Source: JAVDCA01 sp035293985
Lineage (GTDB): Bacteria; Pseudomonadota; Alphaproteobacteria; Rhizobiales; Xanthobacteraceae
Direction of reading: 5' to 3'
Length of the DNA stretch: 24,643 bases
Assembly (NCBI GenBank): GCA_035293985.1
Contig: DATGLS010000053.1
Location: 1 to 24,643, forward strand
Shown here: positions 13,678 to 20,484 of the stretch, in pieces
Layout: each line of letters begins with the position of its first letter
How positions within the stretch are numbered: position 1 is the stretch's first letter
Made by a program: the position numbers and the translations under genes
Notes under the pieces: model-generated
Seen by the model: the letters and a program-made list of their open reading frames with translations, nothing else
Told to the model about the DNA's origin: nothing
The model's database searches: none

Positions 13678-14469
13678 TCACCACCACAGCGCCGCGCCGG
13701 CGCTGGTCTTCGTCTCGGCGTCGTCGCCCGTCACGCGGCGGTCGAGCGAGCGGTCGAGGGCGGCGAGCACGCGGCGCTTGGCGAAGTCGAAGGCAGCGGA
13801 CTGGCGGTCGCGCGGGCGCTCGAGGTCGGTCGCGATCTCCTCGTAGAGCCGGCCGGGACGCGCGCGCATGACGATCACGCGGTCGGCGAGCACCAGCGCC
13901 TCGTCGACGTCGTGGGTGACGATCACGAGGGTCGGCTTCTGATCGGCCCAGACATCGAGCAGATGGTCCTGCAGGTCGGCGCGCGTGAAGGCATCGAGCG
14001 CCGAGAACGGCTCGTCGAGGAGGAGCACCTCGGGCCTCGTCACGAAGGCGCGCGCGATGGCGACGCGCTGCGCCTGCCCGCCGGAGAGCTCGCGCGGCCA
14101 CACGGCCGCCTTGTCGGCCAAGCCGACGCGATCGAGCTGGGCCTTGACGCGCGCGTTGCGTTCGGGCTTCGGGCGATCCTCTAGGCCGAAACCGACGTTC
14201 TTGGCGACGCTGAGCCACGGCAGCAGGCGCGGCTCCTGAAAGACGATGCCGATCTTCTCGTGCGGCGCGGTGATCGGCTCACCGTCGAGGGTGACGGTGC
14301 CGGTGGTCGGGCGGTCGAGGCCCGACACCGCGCGCAACAAGGTCGACTTGCCGCAGCCCGAGCCCCCGACGATCGCGACGATCTCGCCGGGCGCGACGTT
14401 GAGCGTGAATCCGTCGAGCGCGCGCACGCCGTTGGGATAGGTCTTGCCGACATGACGGAGCGCGAGCAC
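13678..14469 (-). CDS. ABC transporter ATP-binding protein, nitrate/sulfonate/taurine type
   Basis: This encodes 263 residues from a GTG whose first base is the last base of the permease's TAG stop (TAGTG), a one-base overlap that implies translational coupling. A longer open frame upstream only reads the permease gene out of frame. Walker A is GGSGCGKST (35-43), the Q-loop IVFQEPRLLPW, the signature ELSGGQAQRVAIARA, Walker B VLLLDEPFSALD and the switch IVTHDVDEALVLADRV. RLLPW and THDVDEALVLADRVIVM are typical of SsuB/TauB/NrtD ATPases. It powers import with the permease and binding protein encoded upstream. It is the last gene of the operon. The transported compound cannot be told. Confidence 0.95.
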   Translation of the reverse strand: MLALRHVGKTYPNGVRALDGFTLNVAPGEIVAIVGGSGCGKSTLLRAVSGLDRPTTGTVTLDGEPITAPHEKIGIVFQEPRLLPWLSVAKNVGFGLEDRPKPERNARVKAQLDRVGLADKAAVWPRELSGGQAQRVAIARAFVTRPEVLLLDEPFSALDAFTRADLQDHLLDVWADQKPTLVIVTHDVDEALVLADRVIVMRARPGRLYEEIATDLERPRDRQSAAFDFAKRRVLAALDRSLDRRVTGDDAETKTSAGAALWW

Positions 14470-15329
14470 TAGCTCTCTCCCTGGCGCGCCCCGAAGGCGT
14501 CCTCCCAGCGCAGGAACGGCGCCGCGGCCGCGGCGACGAGCGCGTCGGTGAGCTTGCCGAGCACCGCGAAGGTGAGGATGGCGGCGACGATCTCGGCCGG
14601 CTTGCTGAACTGCTGGCCCTCGATCAGCAGATAGCCGACGCCTTCGGAGGCACCCATGTATTCGGCCGCGACGACGAACATCCAGCCGAGCCCGAGCCCC
14701 GAGCGCAGCGCCAGCACGTAGGAGGGCAGCACCGCCGGCAGCAGGATGCGGCGGATCATGGCGAAGCCGGAGAGGCGGAACGCGCGGCCGACCTCGACGA
14801 TCTTGCGGTCGACCGAGAGCACCGCGCCCATGACTCCGAGATAGACCGGAAAGAACACGCCGACCGCGATCAGTGCGTATTTCGACGTCTCGAAGATGCC
14901 AAGCCAAAGGACGAACAGCGGGATCCAGGCCATCGACGGGACCGCGCGCAAGCCCTGCAGGGTCGGATCGACCAGGCGACGGGTGAGCGAGGAGTAGCCG
15001 GCGAGCGCCCCGAGCAGCGTGCCGGCCGCTGCACCGAGGCCGAAGCCGACGGCGACGCGAAAGAGCGTCACCCAAATGTTCTTCAAGAGGTCGCCGGTGC
15101 GCCAAAGGTCGGCATACTCCGCAAAGATGCGCGATGGCGGCGGCACCAGCCGGCCATCCGAGAGGCCGGCATGCACGGCGATCTCCCAGGCGATCGCCGC
15201 CGCAAGCGGAATCACGAGGCCGATCACGAGACGCTGGATGCCGGCGGACGCGCCGAAGGCGCGCCGTCTCGCCGGCGGCCTCGGCGCCGCCGCGGATTTT
15301 GCCTCAACCGACATGCCGACAGAAGACAT
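14469..15329 (-). CDS. ABC transporter permease, nitrate/sulfonate/taurine type
   Basis: This encodes 286 residues with about six membrane helices, in the BPD_transp_1 fold of SsuC/TauC permeases. The first helix is LVIGLVIPLAAAIAWEIAV, and the diagnostic motif PPPSRIFAEYADL follows. The cytoplasmic coupling loop is EVGRAFRLSGFAMIRRILLPAVLPSYVLALR (key residues E-x-x-x-x-x-G-x(9)-L-P-x-x-x-P), and the end carries GLGLGWMFVVAAEYMGASEGVGYLL. I chose the ATG at 15329 (MSSVGMSVEAK). The ATG at 15314 is also possible, and neither has a strong ribosome site. It is the middle gene of the operon, with 130 bp between it and the binding-protein gene and a one-base overlap with the ATPase gene. Confidence 0.94.
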   Translation of the reverse strand: MSSVGMSVEAKSAAAPRPPARRRAFGASAGIQRLVIGLVIPLAAAIAWEIAVHAGLSDGRLVPPPSRIFAEYADLWRTGDLLKNIWVTLFRVAVGFGLGAAAGTLLGALAGYSSLTRRLVDPTLQGLRAVPSMAWIPLFVLWLGIFETSKYALIAVGVFFPVYLGVMGAVLSVDRKIVEVGRAFRLSGFAMIRRILLPAVLPSYVLALRSGLGLGWMFVVAAEYMGASEGVGYLLIEGQQFSKPAEIVAAILTFAVLGKLTDALVAAAAAPFLRWEDAFGARQGES

Positions 15330-15405
15330 GGGACGCAACCTGATTGCAATGCGGCGAGCCGGCACGGCGCTGGTGACCGAAGCCGCTTACTCCGACCTCG
15401 CGCCT

Positions 15406-15445
15406 CCCTCTCCCCGCGAAGACGCGGCCAAACGGGGAAGAAAGG
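15406..15445. repeat. Degenerate CCCTCTCCCC-type repeat inside the ABC operon
   Basis: CCTCCCTCTCCCCGCG and CGCGGCCAAACGGGGAAG can pair to form a stem in the 130-bp gap between the binding-protein and permease genes. It may stabilise the binding-protein mRNA segment, which such importers usually make in excess. It is related in style to 1110-1141. Confidence 0.4.
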
Positions 15446-15459
15446 TGGAACAGCTCAGC

Positions 15460-16431
15460 TCAATTCGTCGGCAGCGGGACGCTGTCGTCGATCTGCGTGT
15501 CGAGCGCCTTCTTCACGTCGACGTCGGCGGGGATCACCTTGGCCTGCTGCAGGGCGAGCCCGGCGGCGAGGATCGAGGCGCGCTGCTGGGCGCCGATGCG
15601 GTTGAAGTGCAGATCGGTGCGCTCCTTGAGCTGCTTGTCGACGACCGCGTCGGGCAGGCGGGTGACCGCGATGAAGCTCTTCTTGAGCTCGTCGTAGTGC
15701 GCGAGCGAATACTTGCGCGCCTCCTCGTAAACGGCGAGCACGCGCTGGACGAGGTCGGGATGCTCCTTGAGGAACTCCTCGCGGGTGTTGAGGATGCCCC
15801 AGGTGTTCGCCTCCTTGTTGCGATAGAACAGCCGCGCGCCGTCCTCGATCTCGGCTTGCGCCATCATCGGATCGAGGCCGGCCCAGGCGTCGACATCGCC
15901 GCGGATGAGCGCGATCTTGCCGTCCGGGTGCTGCAGCAGCACCGGCACGATGTCCTTCTCGGTCATGCCGACGCTCAAGAGCGCGCGCACCAGGAAGATG
16001 TGCGGATCGGTGCCGCGAGTGACGGCGACGCGCTTGCCCTTGAGGTCGGTGATCTTGTCGATCTTGGTCTCCTTGCGAGTGACGAGCGCGGTCCATTCGG
16101 GCTGCGAGTAGACGTAGATCGACTTGAGCGGATTGCCGTTGATGCGGGCGAGCAGCGCGGCGGAGCCGGCGGTCGAGCCGAAGTCGATCGAGCCGGCGTT
16201 GAGGAACTCGAGCGCCTTGTTGGAGCCGAGCGTCTGCACCCAGCGGATCGAGATGTTGTCCTTGGCGAACTCCTTCTCCATGAGCCCCTTGTCCTTGAGC
16301 AGCATGGAGACCGGATTGTAGGTCGCCCAGTCGATGCGGATTTCGCTCGGCTTGGTGGCCGCGCGGACGGCTGGCGCCGCGAGAGCGGCGGCGCTGAGGG
16401 CGAGAACGTGACGTCGGGAAATCAGGGTCAT
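15460..16431 (-). CDS. ABC transporter substrate-binding protein, SsuA/NrtA/TauA-like
   Basis: This encodes 323 residues. The ATG at 16431 has GGAGG at good distance; a longer frame to 16479 lacks one. Residues 1-24 are an export signal with twin arginines (SRRHVLALSAAALAAPAVRA), so the Tat route is possible. The mature protein is a type-II periplasmic binding protein: IRIDWATYNPVSMLLKDKG, then LGSNKALEFLNAGSIDFGSTAGSAALLARINGN and DLKGKRVAVTRGTDPHIFLVRAL (key motifs DFGSTAGSAA and GKRVAVTRGT). This matches aliphatic-sulfonate, taurine and nitrate binders. It is the first gene of a three-gene importer operon. Sulfonates are a reasonable first guess only because of the resemblance to SsuA. Confidence 0.94.
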   Translation of the reverse strand: MTLISRRHVLALSAAALAAPAVRAATKPSEIRIDWATYNPVSMLLKDKGLMEKEFAKDNISIRWVQTLGSNKALEFLNAGSIDFGSTAGSAALLARINGNPLKSIYVYSQPEWTALVTRKETKIDKITDLKGKRVAVTRGTDPHIFLVRALLSVGMTEKDIVPVLLQHPDGKIALIRGDVDAWAGLDPMMAQAEIEDGARLFYRNKEANTWGILNTREEFLKEHPDLVQRVLAVYEEARKYSLAHYDELKKSFIAVTRLPDAVVDKQLKERTDLHFNRIGAQQRASILAAGLALQQAKVIPADVDVKKALDTQIDDSVPLPTN

Positions 16432-16760
16432 GACGACCTCCAGCACGAGGCCGCGCCCACGTCCCTTCAACGCACGCACGACCGGATTGATGGAGGCGGG
16501 ATTTTCGGCCCGCCATCAGCTCGGCGAGGGGGGCGGGCCCCACGCTTTAGCTGCATTTGTTAAGCGCCCGCAAGCTGTTCGCTCAAATCGGCGCTAGGTT
16601 TCTTCTACCGCCGGTTTTTCGGTGACGTCAACGAGAAAGTCTTAGCTGATCTTGGCGGCATTGTTAGACAAATATTCTGCGCCTGCGCCCCCGACCCAAG
16701 GTCACCCGGGATCAACAGGCCCCGTGACTGGGTTGCGGCGCTCGTCTATCCAGGAAGCCA
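16432..16760. other. Divergent intergenic region between ABC importer and glnD
   Basis: These 329 bp hold no gene that I can support. Near the importer gene, GGCCCGCC (16507-16514) and GGCGGGCC (16532-16539) form a GC palindrome of the type seen at 2965-2988. The middle (16550-16680) is distinctly more AT-rich than the flanks, as expected for promoters. On the minus strand TTGACG (16626-16631), 17 bp, GTAGAA (16603-16608) is a possible importer promoter. No clear promoter for glnD stands out; the ribosome site AGGAAG lies just before its ATG. I found no convincing sigma54 site. Confidence 0.5.
16603..16631 (-). promoter_or_regulatory. Candidate promoter of the ABC importer operon
   Basis: TTGACG (-35), 17-bp spacer, GTAGAA (-10, weak), read on the minus strand and about 170 bp from the binding-protein start. 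The -35 is good, the -10 poor, so this is a weak call. Confidence 0.3.
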
Positions 16761-19559
16761 ATGACCGTCATCGACCATCCGCCCCGCGCCACCGTCGAGC
16801 TGCTCGACACTGCCGCCATGTCGGCCGAGCTCGCGCGGTTGGCGCAGGATTTCTCCGGCCGCGAGCGCGAGTTGCGCACCGCCGTGGCGCAACGCCTCAA
16901 GGCGGCGCTCGCCGACGCCCGCGTCGTCGCCGAGCAACTGCTGCTCGAGGACCGCCATGGCCGCCGCTGCGCCGAGCGGCTATGCCGGCTGCAGGACGAC
17001 ATCATCGGCGTGCTCTACGACTTCGCGGTGCGCCATCTCTACCCGCCGCAGACCGCATCTGACGCCGAGCACATGGCGGTCGTGGCGACCGGCGGCTACG
17101 GCCGCGGCCTGATGGCGCCGGGCTCCGACATCGACCTGCTCTTTCTCCTGCCCTACAAGCAGACCGCCTGGGGCGAGTCGGTCGCAGAAGCCATCCTCTA
17201 TTGCCTGTGGGACATGGGCCTCAAGGTCGGGCATGCGACGCGCTCGGTCGACGAGTGCATCCGCCAGGCCAAGGCGGACATGACGATCCGCACCGCCGTT
17301 CTCGAGGCGCGCTATCTGCTCGGCGAGCGCAAGCTCTACGACCAGCTGGTGGCCCGCTTCGACAAGCAAGTGGCGCAGGGCACGGCGGCGGAGTTCGTCA
17401 CCGCCAAGCTCGCCGAGCGCGAGGAGCGGCTGCGCCGCGCCGGCCAGTCGCGCTACCTGGTCGAGCCCAACGTCAAGGACGGCAAGGGCGGCTTGCGCGA
17501 CCTGCACACGCTCTTCTGGATGGCGAAGTACGTCTACCGCGTGCGCGAGCCCGAGGAGCTGATCGAGCACGCCGTATTCGACCGCCAGGAGTATCAGCTC
17601 TTTCGCCGATGCGAGGATTTCCTCTGGGCCGTGCGCTGCCACATGCACTTCGTCACCGGGCGCGCCGAGGAGCGGCTCTCGTTCGACTTGCAGCGCGATA
17701 TCGCGGTGCGCCTCGGCTACACGTCGCATCCCGGCATGCGCGACGTCGAGCGCTTCATGAAGCACTACTTTCTCATCGCCAAGGACGTCGGCGACCTCAC
17801 CGCGATCCTGTGCGCCGAGCTCGAGGCGCGCCAGGCGAAAGACGTGCCGATGCTCAACCGCATGGTGGCGCGCTTCCGCCGCCGGCCGCGCCGGGTCGCG
17901 CTCGACGCCAAGGGTTTCATCGTCGACCACAACCGCATCAGCGTCGTCGACCCGCAGGTGTTCGAGCGTGACCCCGTCAACCTGATCCGCCTCTTCCACC
18001 TCGCCCAGCGCCACGCCCTCGATTTCCATCCCGACGCCATGCGGCTCGCGACCCGCTCGCTCAAGCTGATCGACAAGACGGTGCGCGACGACGAAGAGGC
18101 GAACCGCCTGTTCGTGGAGATCCTCACTGCCAAGAACGACACCGAGGTGGTGCTCCGCCGCATGAACGAGACGGGCGTGCTCGGCCGCTTCATCCCCGAC
18201 TTCGGCCGCATCGTGTCGATGATGCAGTTCAACATGTATCACCACTATACGGTCGACGAGCACCTGCTGCGCTGCATCGGCGTGCTCGCCGAGATCGAGG
18301 CGGGCAAGAACGAGGAGTACGGCCTCGCCAACGAGCTCGTGCGCACCATCAAGCCCGAGCACCGCGTGGTGCTCCACGTCGCGCTCTTCCTGCACGACAT
18401 CGCCAAAGGCCGCGTCGAGGACCACTCGATCGCCGGCGCCCGCATCGCCCGCAAGCTCGGGCCGCGGTTCGGGCTCTCGGCGGCGAATACCGAGATCCTG
18501 GTCTGGCTGATCGAGCAGCACCTCACCATGTCGAGCATCGCGCAGTCGCGCGACCTCTCCGACCGGCGCACCATCGAGAACTTCAGCGCCGTGGTGCAGT
18601 CGCTGGAAAGGATGAAATTGCTCACCATCCTCACCACCGCCGATATCCGCGCGGTCGGCCCGGGCGTGTGGAACGGGTGGAAGGCGCAGCTCCTGCGCGC
18701 GCTCTACTACGAGACCGAGCCGGCGCTCACCGGCGGCTTCTCCGAGGTCGACCGCGCGCGCCGCGTCGCGGTGGCGCAGGCCGAATTCCGCGCCGAGATG
18801 AAGGCGTGGGAGCCGGCCGAGATCGAGCGCTACGTGGCGCGGCACTATCCGGCCTACTGGCTCAAGGTCGACCTGCCGCGCAAGGTCGCGCATGCGCGCT
18901 TCCTCCACGCCGCCGAGCAGGCCGGAAAGAAGCTCGCGACCGCGGTGAGCTTCGACGCCGCCGTCACCGTCCTCACGGTTCTCGCGCCCGACCATCCCTG
19001 GCTGCTGTCGGTGATCGCCGGCGCGTGCGCGGCGGCCGGCGCCAACATCGTCGACGCGCAGATCTTCACCACCACCGACGGGCTTGCGCTCGATACCATC
19101 TCGGTCACGCGCGAGTTCGAGCTCGACGACGACGAGGGCCGGCGCGCCATCCGCATCACCGAGGCGATCGAGCGCGCGCTGCGCGGCGACCTCAAGCTGC
19201 CCGAGGTGGTGGCGAAGCGTGCGGCGCCGAAGGGCCGCATCCGCGCCTTCGCGGTCGAGCCCGAGGTCAACGTCAACAATGCGTGGTCGAACCGCTACAC
19301 CGTGGTCGAGGTGAGCGGCCTCGACCGGCCGGGCCTGCTCTACGAGATGACGAGCGCGCTCTCCAAGCTCAACCTCAACATCGCCTCGGCGCACGTCGCC
19401 ACTTTCGGCGAGCGCGTCGTCGACGTGTTCTACGTGACGGATCTCCTAGGCGCGAAGATCTTCTCGCCGACGCGGCATGCGGCGATCAAGCGGGCGCTGA
19501 TCGCGATGTTCGCGGGCGGGGCGGATGGCCACGCGGGGCGGAACGCGGCGGCGGGGTGA
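16761..19559 (+). CDS. glnD: Bifunctional [protein-PII] uridylyltransferase / uridylyl-removing enzyme
   Basis: This encodes 932 residues, the usual length of GlnD in this group. It senses glutamine and adds or removes UMP on PII proteins, setting nitrogen metabolism. The N-terminal nucleotidyltransferase has GGYGRG (111-116) and the metal-binding S122-D-I-D125. The GlnD-specific region includes LVEPNVKDGKGGLRDLHTL (key residues EPNxKDGxGGLRD). The HD hydrolase domain for UMP removal has H545-D546 in LFLHDIAKGR and further histidines in IAGARIA...EQHLTMS. Two ACT domains follow (about 735-815 and 846-920) with DHPWLLSVIAG and LDRPGLLYEMTSALSKLNLNI, where glutamine binds. All motifs look intact. 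The ribosome site is AGGAAG. The LysE-type gene converges 40 bp downstream. Confidence 0.98.
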   Translation: MTVIDHPPRATVELLDTAAMSAELARLAQDFSGRERELRTAVAQRLKAALADARVVAEQLLLEDRHGRRCAERLCRLQDDIIGVLYDFAVRHLYPPQTASDAEHMAVVATGGYGRGLMAPGSDIDLLFLLPYKQTAWGESVAEAILYCLWDMGLKVGHATRSVDECIRQAKADMTIRTAVLEARYLLGERKLYDQLVARFDKQVAQGTAAEFVTAKLAEREERLRRAGQSRYLVEPNVKDGKGGLRDLHTLFWMAKYVYRVREPEELIEHAVFDRQEYQLFRRCEDFLWAVRCHMHFVTGRAEERLSFDLQRDIAVRLGYTSHPGMRDVERFMKHYFLIAKDVGDLTAILCAELEARQAKDVPMLNRMVARFRRRPRRVALDAKGFIVDHNRISVVDPQVFERDPVNLIRLFHLAQRHALDFHPDAMRLATRSLKLIDKTVRDDEEANRLFVEILTAKNDTEVVLRRMNETGVLGRFIPDFGRIVSMMQFNMYHHYTVDEHLLRCIGVLAEIEAGKNEEYGLANELVRTIKPEHRVVLHVALFLHDIAKGRVEDHSIAGARIARKLGPRFGLSAANTEILVWLIEQHLTMSSIAQSRDLSDRRTIENFSAVVQSLERMKLLTILTTADIRAVGPGVWNGWKAQLLRALYYETEPALTGGFSEVDRARRVAVAQAEFRAEMKAWEPAEIERYVARHYPAYWLKVDLPRKVAHARFLHAAEQAGKKLATAVSFDAAVTVLTVLAPDHPWLLSVIAGACAAAGANIVDAQIFTTTDGLALDTISVTREFELDDDEGRRAIRITEAIERALRGDLKLPEVVAKRAAPKGRIRAFAVEPEVNVNNAWSNRYTVVEVSGLDRPGLLYEMTSALSKLNLNIASAHVATFGERVVDVFYVTDLLGAKIFSPTRHAAIKRALIAMFAGGADGHAGRNAAAG

Positions 19560-19599
19560 TTCACGAACCGAGCAAGCCCTTGTCGGCCGGCCGCGCGAG

Positions 19600-20217
19600 T
19601 CATTGCGACGCGACCGCCACTGCAGCCCCGGCCATGGCGGTGCCGGTCCCGCGATTGAGCCAGCGGAGGGCGCGCGGATGCCTGAAAAGACGGCGCGCGC
19701 GCAGCGCCGCAAAGGCATAGGTGCTGAGCACGCCGGACAGGATGATCATGCTTGCCAGCGCCACCTTCAGAAAATCGCCCACGGTGATCTTCCTCAGGTC
19801 GAGAACGGTCGGAAGCAGCGCGAGAAAAAACACCATGACCTTCGGATTGCCGATCGTCAGGGCCAGGCTGCCGAAGAACAGCTGCGACGGGCGCTGCCGA
19901 ACCGACGGCACATTGCCTTCGCCGAGCGGCTGGGGGGCTGACGTCCACAGTCGATGAGCGAGGTAGAGCAGGTAGGCGGCGCCGGCAAATTTGACCACGA
20001 CGAACACCGAATGCGCGGTCTGGGCGAGCGCCGCCATGCCGGTCGCCGTGCAGGTGAGCCAGATCAGATCGCCGGCCACGAAGCCCGCTATGAATGCGAA
20101 GAGGCCATCGTTGCCGCGCGCGAGAACCCGCGCCAGAATCGCGGCGATGCCGGGCCCCGGCGAGGCGGTGGCCAGCAGGTAGACGAGGCAGAACAACGCG
20201 TGACCATGAATTGTCAT
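19600..20217 (-). CDS. LysE/RhtB-family amino-acid or metabolite exporter
   Basis: This encodes 205 residues from the ATG at 20217 (MTIHGHALFCLVYLLATASPGPG), the typical opening and length of the RhtB branch. Upstream in-frame ATGs exist at 20229 and earlier, and none has a clear ribosome site. The family marker ASPGPGIAAILARVLARG is near residue 20, then FIAGFVAGDLIWLTCTATG, KFAGAAYLLYLAHRLW, LTIGNPKVMVFFLALLP and a C-terminal helix pair. Six membrane helices are expected. Members export amino acids such as threonine, homoserine or lysine. The substrate is unknown. It is divergent from the GGDEF-EAL gene across a dyad-rich region, and convergent with glnD. Confidence 0.93.
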   Translation of the reverse strand: MTIHGHALFCLVYLLATASPGPGIAAILARVLARGNDGLFAFIAGFVAGDLIWLTCTATGMAALAQTAHSVFVVVKFAGAAYLLYLAHRLWTSAPQPLGEGNVPSVRQRPSQLFFGSLALTIGNPKVMVFFLALLPTVLDLRKITVGDFLKVALASMIILSGVLSTYAFAALRARRLFRHPRALRWLNRGTGTAMAGAAVAVASQ

Positions 20218-20263
20218 ACTGGCCCACATACTCTTCATGTCTTTGTAGACGGCGGTCACGGAA

Positions 20264-20297
20264 GAAGCCCCCACTTTCATTTTGAAATGGGTGCTTC
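20264..20297. promoter_or_regulatory. Long imperfect hairpin upstream of the LysE-type gene
   Basis: GAAGC/GCTTC, CCCA/TGGG and TTTCA/TGAAA arms nest around a T-rich loop, with one mismatch and one bulge. Starting 47 bp before the LysE-type ATG, it is either in the mRNA leader or an operator. Confidence 0.4.
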
Positions 20298-20299
20298 CG

Positions 20300-20326
20300 C
20301 ACACAAAGTTCACAGAAATTTGTGCG
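20300..20326. promoter_or_regulatory. Dyad GCACACAAA-N11-TTTGTGCGC
   Basis: The arms match at 8 of 9 positions around an 11-bp centre, in the divergent region between the LysE-type and GGDEF-EAL genes. The size suits a dimeric regulator; which one is unknown. Confidence 0.4.
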
Positions 20327-20350
20327 CGGATTAGCTGTGGTCGCACTGAC

Positions 20351-20409
20351 CGTTGAAATGCGCGCGCAACCGTGACTGCCGCAACACGTTGAAATGCCTG
20401 ACATGTCAG
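20351..20409. promoter_or_regulatory. Direct repeat and palindrome upstream of the GGDEF-EAL gene
   Basis: CGTTGAAATGC occurs at 20351-20361 and again at 20387-20397, 36 bp apart. The second copy is followed at once by CTGACATGTCAG (20398-20409), a perfect 12-bp palindrome. They lie 75-130 bp before the ATG at 20485. Confidence 0.4.
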
Positions 20410-20484
20410 CCGCGTGCTCGCTTTCCGAGCATACCGCGCGTTAACTCACTTTTGGTACACGCGGGCGATTGCGAGGGCGTGGGC

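Noticed and set aside
16640..16680. Sigma54 promoter for glnD around TTGGCGGCATTGTTAG
   Set aside because: The GG-N10-GC spacing of a -24/-12 promoter is not met.
16980..19394. Long minus-strand open frame opposite glnD
   Set aside because: The same mirror-frame composition; glnD on the other strand has complete domains and motifs.
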